Notes: generated from the letters alone by a model not told the origin. A stretch of DNA of 64,000 bases from JAIBJP01 sp035601195 (GCA_035601195.1 DATNOU010000101.1:58121-122120); one strand, 5' to 3'. Positions 34,876 through 42,707 are shown, counted from the first letter of the stretch. Made by a program: numbers and translations.

Positions 34876-36016
34876 CCGAATCGTCCGCTTCGGCCTGATC
34901 GGCGGCGGTCTCATGGGCCGGGAGTTCGCGAGCGCGGCGGCCCGCTGGATCCACCTCGACGACCTGGGAGTCTCACCCGAGCTTGCCGTCGTCTGTGACG
35001 CCAACCCCGATGTCCTCTCCTGGTACGAGCGGCTCACTCCGCGGCCGCGGCTCACCGGCGATTACCGCGAGGTGCTCGAGGACGAAACTGTCGAGGCCGT
35101 GTACTGCGCGGTACCTCACCATCTGCACCAAGAGATCTACGTCGCCGCCATTCAGGCCGGCAAGCACCTGCTCGGAGAGAAGCCGTTCGGAATCGATCTG
35201 GCGGCGAACGACGCAATCTCGGCGGCGGTGGAGTCACGTTCCGATCTCCTCGTCCGCTGCTCCTCGGAGCTCCCGTTCTACCCCGGCGGGCAAGAGGTCA
35301 CGCGCTGGATTCAGGACGCCCGCTTCGGCCGGGTGCTCGAAGTCCGCTCGCTCTTTCTCCACTCGAGCGACCTCGATCCTCAGAAACCGATCAACTGGAA
35401 GCGCCGTGCCCGCTTCAACGGGGAGTACGGGTGCATGGGCGACCTCGGCATGCACGCCCTTCATCTGCCCCTCCGCGCCGGCTGGATGCCGGCGAACGTC
35501 CGCGCGATCCTCTCCGACGTCTTTCCGGAGCGTCCCGACGGCGCCGGCGGCACCGAACCGTGCGACACTTGGGACAACGCAGTGCTGCTGTGCGAGGTGC
35601 GGACCGACGGCTACGCGTTCCCTCTGCGCGTCGAGACGAAGCGGATCGCCCCGGGGGACACCAACACCTGGTCGATCGAGATCGACGGCACCGAGGGGTC
35701 GATCGCCTACACGAGCAAGCTTCCGAAGACTCTCCGCTTCATGAAGTACGAGCCCGGGAAGCCTCAGGCCTGGGAGATGCTCGATCTCGGCTCCCAGTCG
35801 GCGTATCCCACGATCACGGGAGCGATCTTCGAGTTCGGGTTCTCGGACGCGATCCTGCAGATGTGGGCCGCCTACCTCGACGAGCTCGCTCACGGGAAGG
35901 AGGGGATGAGGCAACCGTTCCACTGCGCCACGCCCGCCGAGGCCGCTCAGACGCACCGCATCTTCACGGCCGCTCTCCAGTCGCAGCGGGACGTGGCCAC
36001 GGTCACGATCACGTGA
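34868..36016 (+). CDS. Gfo/Idh/MocA-family dehydrogenase
   Basis: 382-residue oxidoreductase: RFGLIGGGLMGREFASAAARW, HLLGEKPFGIDLAAN (EKP) and GCMGDLGMHALHLPLRAGW. It overlaps the aldolase by eight bases and the flavin oxidase by four. Third member of the family in the window; low similarity to the others in the C-terminal half suggests a separate sugar step. Confidence 0.9.
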   Translation: MASRIVRFGLIGGGLMGREFASAAARWIHLDDLGVSPELAVVCDANPDVLSWYERLTPRPRLTGDYREVLEDETVEAVYCAVPHHLHQEIYVAAIQAGKHLLGEKPFGIDLAANDAISAAVESRSDLLVRCSSELPFYPGGQEVTRWIQDARFGRVLEVRSLFLHSSDLDPQKPINWKRRARFNGEYGCMGDLGMHALHLPLRAGWMPANVRAILSDVFPERPDGAGGTEPCDTWDNAVLLCEVRTDGYAFPLRVETKRIAPGDTNTWSIEIDGTEGSIAYTSKLPKTLRFMKYEPGKPQAWEMLDLGSQSAYPTITGAIFEFGFSDAILQMWAAYLDELAHGKEGMRQPFHCATPAEAAQTHRIFTAALQSQRDVATVTIT

Positions 36017-37377
36017 CGGACGAGGTGCAAAGCGATCTGCGCTCGTTCCTCCCGCCGGGATCGGTCCTCGACGGCACTCCGGCCGCCTACCTGGCGGACG
36101 AGACCGAGACGCGAGGGGTCAACGGCCGCGCCGACGCCGTGGTCCTGCCGGAGACCGTCGAGGAAGTCGCCAAGGTCGTCGCGTGGTGCTACGAACGTGG
36201 TGTAGCGATCGTCCCCCGCGGGGGCGGGACCGGCTTCGCCGCAGGGGCGGTTCCGCTCGACGGAGGAGTCGTTGTCTCGCTCGAGCGCCTCGCGCGCGTC
36301 CGCTCGTTCGATCCACTCCTCTGGCGCATCTGGGTAGAGGCAGGCCTCAGGACGGCTGAGCTTCGCCGCATCGTTCGCCAGAGCGGTCTGTTCTTCCCTC
36401 CGGATCCCGGAGCGGCCGAGCAATCGCAGATCGGCGGAAACATCGCCACCAACGCCGGCGGCCCGCATGCCTTCAAGTACGGCGTCACCGGCGCATGGGT
36501 CACCGGACTCGAAGCGGTCTTGCCGCCGGGGGAGATCGTCTCGCTCGGCGGTGCGATCCGAAAAGACGTGGCCGGCTACGACTTGAAGAGTCTGCTCATC
36601 GGGTCAGAGGGCACCCTCGGGATCGTGACGGCGGCCTGGCTGAGGTTGCTCCCGGCTCCAGAAGCGTCGTACCCGGTTGCTGCCTTCTATCCCTCGGCGG
36701 AGCAGGGCTGTGCGGCGATCGAAGCCGTGCTCGGGAACGGCCTCGTCGTGGCCGCGCTGGAGTACCTCGACGGGTCGACACTCCAGGCGGCGGGGCCGGC
36801 CTTTCCCGCACCGGTTCCTTCCGCTGCGGGCTTTCTCGTAGTGGCAGAAGCGGACGGGTCGGAAGCGGAGGCGGCAGGCGTGCGGGCCGTGCTGCTGGAC
36901 GTCCTCGGCGACCAAGCGCTCAGTCTCCATGCGCCCGAGGAAACCGCCGCAATCGAAGCGCTCTGGCGTTGGCGAGACGGCGTCTCGATCGCCGTCAGCG
37001 CTCAGCTCGGCGGGAAGGTGAGCGAGGACATCGTCGTCCCGCTCGACCGCCTCGCTGAAGCGATCGACCAGACGCTCGCCATCGGCAGCCGCCATGGCCT
37101 TTCCGCCTGCAGCTGGGGGCATGCTGGGGACGGCAACTTGCATGCCACCTTCCTCGTGTCGCCCGAGAGCGCCGACGAGCTCGAACGCGCCCAAGCGGCC
37201 TCGGAGGAGCTCTTCGTGCTCGCCGTCTCGCTCGGCGGCTCGGTCTCCGGCGAACACGGCGTCGGCGTCGTGAAGCGCGGCCGCCAGGGGTGGTCCCCCA
37301 AGACTGCAGCGCTCATGACCGCCGTGAAGGACGCCTTCGACCCTCGGGGCCTCATGAATCCCGGAAAGAAAATCTAA
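36013..37377 (+). CDS. FAD-linked oxidase (GlcD-type), copy 2
   Basis: 454-residue glycolate/D-lactate oxidase subunit: VPRGGGTGFAAGAVPLDGGV, QIGGNIATNAGGPHAFKYG, LLIGSEGTLGIVTAAW and the C-terminal SWGHAGDGNLHATFLV and GEHGVGVVKRG with DPRGLMNPGKKI. It is closer to GlcD than copy 1. With LutABC it could dispose of the glycolate or lactate released by the aldolase. GTG at 36013 overlaps the previous stop. Last gene of the long operon. Confidence 0.9.
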   Translation: MTDEVQSDLRSFLPPGSVLDGTPAAYLADETETRGVNGRADAVVLPETVEEVAKVVAWCYERGVAIVPRGGGTGFAAGAVPLDGGVVVSLERLARVRSFDPLLWRIWVEAGLRTAELRRIVRQSGLFFPPDPGAAEQSQIGGNIATNAGGPHAFKYGVTGAWVTGLEAVLPPGEIVSLGGAIRKDVAGYDLKSLLIGSEGTLGIVTAAWLRLLPAPEASYPVAAFYPSAEQGCAAIEAVLGNGLVVAALEYLDGSTLQAAGPAFPAPVPSAAGFLVVAEADGSEAEAAGVRAVLLDVLGDQALSLHAPEETAAIEALWRWRDGVSIAVSAQLGGKVSEDIVVPLDRLAEAIDQTLAIGSRHGLSACSWGHAGDGNLHATFLVSPESADELERAQAASEELFVLAVSLGGSVSGEHGVGVVKRGRQGWSPKTAALMTAVKDAFDPRGLMNPGKKI

Positions 37378-37413
37378 GGGGACGCCGTCAGTCCGTACGC
37401 CCGGTCCGCGGCT

Positions 37414-37431
37414 CCCTGCCGCAGCGCAGGG
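37414..37431 (+). terminator. Weak hairpin after the long operon
   Basis: CCCTGC (37414-37419) and GCAGGG (37426-37431) form a 6-bp stem with a 6-base loop in the gap between the operon end and the convergent DHFR-like gene. No U-tract, so termination is only suggested. Confidence 0.25.
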
Positions 37432-37492
37432 CGCCGACATCATGTCGAGGCCCCACCGTACGACTGGCTCCGCGGGTCTTCTGTCCGTCAAC

Positions 37493-38095
37493 TCATTTCA
37501 GGACGCGGAACTTGATGTGCGTCGCGAACGGCGAGTCGAGGACGCGAGTGCGTTCGAGCCGCAAGCGTGTGCCGAGCTCGCCGAACAGGGGTCGGCCCGC
37601 TCCAAGGATGACTGGGGCGATGTGGATCTGGAGCTCGTCGACCAGCTCAGCCTGAAGTGCCTGTTGGGCAATGCTGGCGCCGCCGCCGATGCCGACTGGT
37701 CGGTCGCCGGCGATCTGCCGGGCCCGGTCGACGGCGGCCTCGATGCCGTCGACGAACTCGAAGCCGGACGCGGGCTCGGGCTGATCGCCGACTCGGTGGG
37801 TGACCACGACGCAAGGGACGCCAAAGGGCGACGTACCGCCCCAGCCGTCGGTGACGTCGTACATCCGGCGCCCCACGACGGCGGCACCGGCCGCCATCAG
37901 TTCGTCGAGCACCTCGCGGTCGACTCCCGTCGCGCCCGGCCGCTCCTGCTGAGATTCTCCATATGTCCACGGCCCACCGAAGACCCAGTAGTGCAGGCAT
38001 TCGCCGTCGTCACCGAGCCCACGACCGGGTCCATCGTTCGGTGCGGTCACGAATCCGTCGAGCGACATCGTGATGTCCAGAACGACCTGGCTCAT
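37493..38095 (-). CDS. Dihydrofolate reductase family protein (RibD C-terminal-like)
   Basis: 200-residue protein: VVLDITMSLDGFVTAPND opening, AAVVGRRMYDVTDGWGG, PVGIGGGASIAQQAL and ELQIHIAPVILGAGRPLFG match the RibD_C/DHFR-like family of actinobacteria. NADPH-dependent reduction is likely but the substrate is unknown. GAGG lies upstream of the ATG. It begins an accessory segment after the catabolic operon. Confidence 0.88.
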   Translation of the reverse strand: MSQVVLDITMSLDGFVTAPNDGPGRGLGDDGECLHYWVFGGPWTYGESQQERPGATGVDREVLDELMAAGAAVVGRRMYDVTDGWGGTSPFGVPCVVVTHRVGDQPEPASGFEFVDGIEAAVDRARQIAGDRPVGIGGGASIAQQALQAELVDELQIHIAPVILGAGRPLFGELGTRLRLERTRVLDSPFATHIKFRVLK

Positions 38096-38107
38096 CGGTT
38101 TCCTCGG

Positions 38108-38290
38108 TCAGCGACGGGGGGTGAACTTGTCGCAGGTAGCCGAGCCGCGGATCAGCCCACGGACCAAACGACAGCCGCCGAGCGCCAGTGGTGGAAACAT
38201 GAACTTGCAGTGGTCGCAGCGGACCTCGGCCTGGGGAGCGGGCCGGTAGTTCGCCCCCTTCTTCGAGAGACCCCAGACCCTCGTCGCCAT
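38108..38290 (-). CDS. Small four-cysteine protein, HiPIP-like
   Basis: 60-residue protein with YRPAPQAEVRCDHCKFMF, GGCRLVRG and SATCDKFTPR. The spacing CxxC-x14-C-x12-C and the NYRPAPQ lead-in resemble high-potential iron-sulfur proteins or small zinc proteins. GGGAGGG five bases before the ATG and TAGGAT further up support a real gene. It lies 12 bases before the DHFR-like gene in the same direction, suggesting one transcript. Confidence 0.65.
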   Translation of the reverse strand: MATRVWGLSKKGANYRPAPQAEVRCDHCKFMFPPLALGGCRLVRGLIRGSATCDKFTPRR

Positions 38291-38385
38291 CCGATCCCTC
38301 CCGAGCAGATCCTAGTACGCCGGATCATAAACGGGCGGCTTCAGAGCCGATCTGGGTGGAGAGGCCGCCACGTCTGCTCCATATG

Positions 38386-38391
38386 TAGAAT
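38386..38391 (+). promoter_or_regulatory. -10 hexamer TAGAAT of PadR gene
   Basis: TAGAAT lies 7 bases before the ATG at 38399, fitting a leaderless start. No Shine-Dalgarno sequence is present. Confidence 0.4.
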
Positions 38392-38398
38392 ACGACTT

Positions 38399-38707
38399 AT
38401 GAGAGTCACCCATTCGCTGGTTCAGGTCATCATCGCGTTGATGGACGACCCTGGCGGCCGCCACTGGGGTTATGACCTGTCCAGGCGGTCGGGGGTCAGG
38501 TCTGGCGTTCTGTACCCGATCCTGCATCGGATGCTGGCAGAGGGATGGCTTACTGACGGATGGGAGGATGTCTTGGAGGTCAGGGAGGGGAGGCCGCCGC
38601 GCCGCTACTACGTGGTGACCGAGGAGGGCATTTCCCAGCTCGGAGCGATCCTCCAAATGGCCCGATCCGATTCGCGATTCGGCGCGTTGGTCGAGAGGTT
38701 CGCGTAG
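38399..38707 (+). CDS. PadR-family transcriptional regulator
   Basis: 102-residue winged-helix repressor: LVQVIIALMDDPGGRHWGYDLSRRSGVRSGVLYPILHRMLAEGWL covers about residues 6-50 with the PadR helix-turn-helix and SGVLYPILHRM recognition helix, then RPPRRYYVVTEEG, the family wing. It lacks the C-terminal dimerisation domain of longer PadR forms. A membrane DUF2314-like gene follows immediately after its stop, a common one-component arrangement. Confidence 0.88.
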   Translation: MRVTHSLVQVIIALMDDPGGRHWGYDLSRRSGVRSGVLYPILHRMLAEGWLTDGWEDVLEVREGRPPRRYYVVTEEGISQLGAILQMARSDSRFGALVERFA

Positions 38708-39292
38708 GTGTTCATCGCCCTGGAAGCGTGGCCTATCTTCCTCGTCGCCCTGCTGGTATTCGGGTTTGCTCCGGGAGCTCTCCTACGTGTGGTCGTACTC
38801 GCGTTTCGCCGAGACGACCCTCGGAGGAGCGAGTTGCTCGCTGAGCTCCACGCCGTTCCACGCCTGGAGAGGCCATTCTGGGTCCTCGAGCAACTCGAAG
38901 TGGCGTTGTTCGAGGGCGTCCGGGACCGCATCGTCTGGGTCGCCACAGGGCGCGTCATTTACCGTTGGCACCTCGAATCAGGCGTCAAGCGGAACCTGGT
39001 TTACCCTGAGACGTTCGAGATTCCCACCGACGAGGAGAGGCTCGGTATCGCGCCGGGAGCGGTCGTCAAGCTCATGTTCGAGATGAAAGATGGCTGGGGC
39101 GAGCGGATGTGGGTGAACGTGTCGAGTGTGGGGAAGCGCCATCTCACTGGAACGCTCGTGAATTGCCCCCTCGGCATTCCTCGTCTCAGTCCTGGCGACA
39201 AGATCAAATTCAGGCCCGACGATGTGATCGACATCGACTGGCCCACTTGGGAGTCATGTCAGGAGACTGCTCTGGATGGCGAACGTTCGTAA
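38708..39292 (+). CDS. Membrane-anchored protein with DUF2314-like domain
   Basis: 194 residues with one N-terminal hydrophobic helix (about 5-30). The C-terminal half, ERMWVNVSSVGKRHLTGTL then NCPLGIPRLSPGDKIKF and IDIDWPTW, resembles DUF2314 proteins. GTG start directly abuts the PadR stop, so the two are translationally coupled. Function unknown; control by the PadR protein is inferred. Confidence 0.6.
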   Translation: MFIALEAWPIFLVALLVFGFAPGALLRVVVLAFRRDDPRRSELLAELHAVPRLERPFWVLEQLEVALFEGVRDRIVWVATGRVIYRWHLESGVKRNLVYPETFEIPTDEERLGIAPGAVVKLMFEMKDGWGERMWVNVSSVGKRHLTGTLVNCPLGIPRLSPGDKIKFRPDDVIDIDWPTWESCQETALDGERS

Positions 39293-39374
39293 GCATTCGA
39301 GCGATCTCTCGCCGAAGCTCTGACCGGTCTGCATGCCCCTGGCGGCACGTCAACGGGTCACCGCGTCTTGGTGT

Positions 39375-39490
39375 CTACGCGGCTGGACGCAGGCGCCCGG
39401 CCTCCTTGACGAGCGCCGCGTACTCCTCGGCGCTTAGGAGGATGCCGCGCAGTCTTTTCGCCGGTCGAGCAGGACGTACTTCGCCGCCTC
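39375..39490 (-). pseudogene. Remnant of a Phd-type antitoxin C-terminus
   Basis: On the minus strand, AKYVLLDRRKD in one frame and LRGILLSAEEYAALVKEAG in a neighbouring frame, ending in a TAG at 39375, together resemble the C-terminal half of a prevent-host-death/YefM-type antitoxin (VLLSAEEYAAL is typical). The frame break and missing N-terminus make it a relic. It fills most of the 223-bp gap before the AbiGi-like gene. Confidence 0.3.
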
Positions 39491-39515
39491 ACCGCTTCAG
39501 ACACTCCACGGTCCC

Positions 39516-40352
39516 ATGGAGATCCCGCGAGCCCTCAAGCGCCGCTTCATTCGCGCCGATCTTCGCTACGGCATGCATCTTCCAGGAATCCGCCGCGTGG
39601 AACGGCCTGCCGTCACGATCGAAGAGGTCTTGCAGCATCGAACCGATCTCTCCACCTTCGTCGTTCATCTGACTCGCGACACGGACGGAGGCGCCGCGCG
39701 CGAGAACCTCACGTCGATCATCCACGAGCGAAGATTGCGCGCCGTCTCGCCGAAGGGATGGGCGACCTGGGAGCGGTTCGAGCTCGATGACGACGCTCTC
39801 GAGACTCAAAGGGTCATCTGCTTCAGCGAGACGCCGCTCGAGCACGTCCATGGCCTGTTCGCCGACATTGCAGGTCGCAACGTCCATTTCCAGGGCTACG
39901 GGGTCGCGTTTCCAAAGATGGTGGCTCGGTGGATGAGCACCAACCCCGTTTGGTACGTCGACCTCTCGCGTGCGCCAGGTGAGTGGCGCGACTGGCCGAT
40001 CAAGGAGGCGCTAAATGCTCTCGTTAGGGAAGCGGCAGACGACTTCGCAGGTCACCCGATCAGCCGGTTGACACCCTTCATCGAAGGAATGGGGAGTTGG
40101 CCTGACGGCAACGGCGGCCTTCGTCTGCGCGAGGTCGCCTGGGAACGGGAATGGCGGCACATTGGCGACCTGGATCTCACACCGTGGTGGTCGAAGGCGC
40201 TCTGGCTCTGTCCAGAGGTCAATCTGGAGGCGTTCTCGGCTCTCGTCGGCGAGGGAGCACACTGCATCGACCCGGCTTGGGGGCTCGAGCGGATCATCGG
40301 TCATCTGCTCGGCATGGGTGGCGCTGAGATGACGCCCTTCGCAGCGCACTGA
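39516..40352 (+). CDS. AbiGi-like protein, copy 1
   Basis: 278 residues. Conserved order: HRTDLSTFVVHLTRD, ENLTSIIHERRLRAV, QRVICFSETPLEHVHGLF, GYGVAFPKMVARWM, NPVWYVDLS, LTPFIEGMGSW, AWEREWRHIGDLDL and WWSKALWLCPE, ending with a GLERIIGHLLGM tail. This resembles the AbiGi (putative abortive-infection antitoxin) and DUF2971-like families; recognition is by motif pattern only. It precedes a Fic gene, with a frameshifted paralog beyond it on the opposite strand. Confidence 0.6.
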   Translation: MEIPRALKRRFIRADLRYGMHLPGIRRVERPAVTIEEVLQHRTDLSTFVVHLTRDTDGGAARENLTSIIHERRLRAVSPKGWATWERFELDDDALETQRVICFSETPLEHVHGLFADIAGRNVHFQGYGVAFPKMVARWMSTNPVWYVDLSRAPGEWRDWPIKEALNALVREAADDFAGHPISRLTPFIEGMGSWPDGNGGLRLREVAWEREWRHIGDLDLTPWWSKALWLCPEVNLEAFSALVGEGAHCIDPAWGLERIIGHLLGMGGAEMTPFAAH

Positions 40353-40442
40353 GGTTTGCGCGCGGTTCGGGCCGCGTCGAGCTCGAGCGCTGGGAAGAGA
40401 GGAGCGCGAGCCGCTGGATCGGGCAGCGCGCCTGAGCTCGAA

Positions 40443-40481
40443 CTTGACCCACTGAGCGAGTGAATAAATCGAACAGGTCCA
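40443..40481 (+). repeat. Direct repeat upstream of fic (copy 1)
   Basis: CTTGACC, 15 variable bases, then TAAATCGAACAGGTC and CAAC. The same arrangement with identical spacing recurs at 41538. The core also contains an inverted repeat with GGTCCA (40476-40481) and TGGACC (40492-40497). Confidence 0.7.
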
Positions 40482-40528
40482 ACTGGTAAAGTGGACCGAG
40501 ATCATGGTCGGACGCGGAAATAGGTCGA

Positions 40529-41536
40529 ATGTCTCCTAGGGGTCGTGGGCGCCCGAGCCGCGAGGAGGTCCTGCGCGGTCTTGACGGGGCGATCGATGAC
40601 CTCCGCAGCGTCGGCGGGTTGCCGCTCCCGGTTGAGGCGGATGCGATCTGGGAGGGGATCTGGTACGAGGAGGCCCACCACTCGACGGCGATCGAGGGCA
40701 ACACGCTCGTTCTCAAGGAGGTCGAGAGACTTCTACGCGAGGGCAAGGCGGTTGGGAGCAAAGAGCTCGCCGAGTACCTCGAGGTCGAGGGCTACGCGAA
40801 GGCTGCGCAGTGGATCTACGCCCAGGCCGTTCAGCAGACTCCCGATTGGTCGCCAGGGGAGTTGATCAGCCTCACCGAGCTTCGCCAGATCCACAAGCTC
40901 GTCGTCGAGCCGGTGTGGCTCCATTCACCGCCGGATGGTCTCCATCCCGGAGAGGGGCCGGGCTCGTTTCGCAAACACGACATTCGTCCTTTCACCGGTG
41001 GGATGACGCCTCCGCCGTTCCCCGACGTGCCATCGCTCGTGACCGACTGGTTGCGCGACGCCGGCCGAGGGCCGGTCGAGAACCAGCATCCGATGGTGTT
41101 CATCGCCGACCTTCACGCACGCTTGGAGCAGATCCATCCCTTCCGCGACGGGAATGGGAGAGCCGGTCGGTTGGCGACGAACCTCTTGCTCGTTCGGCAC
41201 GGATATCCCCCCGCCGTCATCTACAAGCGCGACCGAACGCGCTACCTCAACGCACTCAGAAGTGCGGACCGAGGCGATCCGGGTCCACTCGCCGAGATCT
41301 TTGCGAGGGCGGTGACGGACGCCATCTATCGCTTCCTCCTTCCTGGCCTCGCTGGGCCGCATCGGCTCGTTCCGCTCCGCTCGCTCGCTGATTCTGTGCT
41401 CTCAGGGAACGCGCTCGCGGTCGCCGCCAAGCGCAGCCGGCTGCGGGCCGTTCGACGGACGGATCAGTGGTACTCGACCAGGCAATGGGTGCAGCAGTAC
41501 AAAGAGAGCCGCTACAAGCGGCGCGTCGGTTCCTGA
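40529..41536 (+). CDS. Class II Fic-domain protein
   Basis: 335-residue Fic enzyme predicted to transfer AMP or another nucleotide to a protein. Active-site motif HPFRDGNGRAGR (His about 203) is intact. An N-terminal inhibitory helix HHSTAIEGN (S52-E56-G57) fits the (S/T)xxxE(G/N) rule of class II Fic proteins, whose Glu blocks ATP until relieved. A C-terminal basic tail (QYKESRYKRRVGS) follows. It lies between two AbiGi-like genes and is flanked by 40-bp direct repeats, suggesting a toxin-antitoxin or defence role. Confidence 0.92.
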   Translation: MSPRGRGRPSREEVLRGLDGAIDDLRSVGGLPLPVEADAIWEGIWYEEAHHSTAIEGNTLVLKEVERLLREGKAVGSKELAEYLEVEGYAKAAQWIYAQAVQQTPDWSPGELISLTELRQIHKLVVEPVWLHSPPDGLHPGEGPGSFRKHDIRPFTGGMTPPPFPDVPSLVTDWLRDAGRGPVENQHPMVFIADLHARLEQIHPFRDGNGRAGRLATNLLLVRHGYPPAVIYKRDRTRYLNALRSADRGDPGPLAEIFARAVTDAIYRFLLPGLAGPHRLVPLRSLADSVLSGNALAVAAKRSRLRAVRRTDQWYSTRQWVQQYKESRYKRRVGS

Positions 41537-41537
41537 T

Positions 41538-41577
41538 CTTGACCTACCAGCACGCTGGGTAAATCGAACAGGTCAAC
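41538..41577 (+). repeat. Direct repeat downstream of fic (copy 2)
   Basis: CTTGACC, 15 variable bases, TAAATCGAACAGGTC and AAC: same ends and spacing as the copy at 40443 while the middle differs. The two copies bracket exactly the fic gene. Confidence 0.7.
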
Positions 41578-41608
41578 CTCGCGCTTTCATCCGCATCACG
41601 AGTGTCGT

Positions 41609-41622
41609 GGTTTAGGAAACCG
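41609..41622 (-). pseudogene. tRNA-Arg(CCT) anticodon-arm fragment
   Basis: GGTTTAGGAAACCG matches the anticodon stem-loop of the intact tRNA-Arg(CCT) at 46382. No other tRNA parts surround it. Probably a leftover attachment core. Confidence 0.4.
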
Positions 41623-41627
41623 CTCAG

Positions 41628-41669
41628 CCGCCGAAAGTCCGTACGGCTTACGCCTCGAACTTTCGGCGG
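41628..41669. repeat. 11-bp perfect inverted repeat
   Basis: CCGCCGAAAGT (41628-41638) and ACTTTCGGCGG (41659-41669) flank a 20-base loop containing the palindrome CCGTACGG. It could be a terminator for fic or a recombination-related hairpin; no U-tract follows on either strand. Confidence 0.6.
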
Positions 41670-41683
41670 GAAGCTCTCGGAGG

Positions 41684-41729
41684 TACCCCCGGCAGGAGTC
41701 GAACCTGCGCACGCGGTTTAGGAAACCGG
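41684..41729 (-). pseudogene. 3' half of a tRNA-Arg(CCT)
   Basis: On the minus strand: anticodon arm GGTTTCCTAAACC, then a perfect T arm (GCAGG-TTCGACT-CCTGC) and CGGGGGT acceptor strand, but no D arm or 5' acceptor strand precede it. It shares the anticodon arm and T loop with the intact tRNA 4.7 kb away, as expected of the displaced end of a tRNA-integrating element. Confidence 0.65.
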
Positions 41730-41830
41730 CCTACTTTGGCTCAACCGTGCGGCCTTCGGGGCCTTGCGCCCCAGTCCGCACCCAGTCCGCGCGGCCCGGA
41801 GCATCGCTGGCCCCATATCCGACGGTTCCG

Positions 41831-42609
41831 TCACCGCGCCAAGAACGGTGTCATGTCGTCGGCGGCGAGTCCCGACAGGTGGCCGATGATCTGCTCCAGT
41901 CCCCAATTGGGGTCGATACAGGTGCCGGGAACTCCGCCCACGGCTTCCACCAAGGCGCTGAACTCGCCGATTGCTCCTCAGGACAAAGCCAAACTGCCTT
42001 ATCCCACCAGGGTGCAAGGTCGATTTGGCCATGGTGCCGCCACTCCCTTTCCCACCAGAACTCTCGCTGCTCGGGATCTCCGCCCGCCCATGTTCCCATG
42101 CCCTCAATGAACGGCGTCATTTTTCCGATGTTCGCGACGTTCAAGGTTCCTGCCGCCGCGCGAACCAGCCCATTGAGCGCCTCCGATACGACCCACGCCC
42201 GCCCGGGCGTCATGTCCACGTACCAAACAGGCTGGATCCCCATCCGCCTTGCGACCATCTTTGTGAACGCCACCCCGTAGGGCTTCAGCTTGACGGCCCG
42301 GTTTCGAATGTCTGAAAAGAGCGAGTAGGCATGTTCTAGCGGCGTTTCGCTAAAGCAGACGACGCGCTGAGATTCTCGCTCGGCGTCGTTCAGGGCTAGT
42401 CCCGGAACCCCGAGTGCCCATCCCATCGCCCGACCCGCCGACAAGGCCCTTCCTTCGATGATCGAGCGGAGGTTCGCTCGCGCATCGGGAAGGGGGAGAG
42501 GAAAGGCGTCAGGCGCGTAGTCGTTCGGGGTGTCATCGCGCGTCAGATGGACGACGAACGTGGAGAGATCCGTGCGGCGATTGAGGACTTCGCGAATCTC
42601 GACGGACAT
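41831..42609 (-). pseudogene. AbiGi-like protein, copy 2, frameshifted
   Basis: Paralog of the protein at 39516: RRTDLSTFVVHLTRDD, QRVVCFSETPLEHAYSLFSD, YGVAFTKMVARRM, QPVWYVDMT, KMTPFIEGMGTW, WEREWRHHGQIDLAPWW and AVWLCPEE. After WLCPEEQ the frame breaks near 41969: the next frame gives GEFSALVEAVGG, then CIDPNWGLEQIIGHLSGL and MTPFLAR with a TGA at 41831, aligning residue for residue with copy 1 (EAFSALV, CIDPAWGLERIIGHLLGM, MTPFAAH). A single missing base explains it. Unless that is a sequencing error, the product has a 40-residue scrambled tail. Confidence 0.75.
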
Positions 42610-42707
42610 GGGAAGAGATCCTGAACCGCCGAGCGGAGGGCATCCTCTGAGCCCACCAGGCCCTCGGAATCTGACATCGCCCGGCGGGCGATGGGCCGAC
42701 GATCGGA

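Noticed and set aside
35431..36012. Long N-terminal extension of the second GlcD-type oxidase
   Set aside because: It is a shadow of the Gfo gene; the FAD domain starts normally at the GTG at 36013 overlapping the previous stop.
41684..41729. Functional second tRNA-Arg
   Set aside because: Only the anticodon arm, T arm and 3' acceptor strand are present; upstream sequence has no D arm or complementary 5' acceptor strand.
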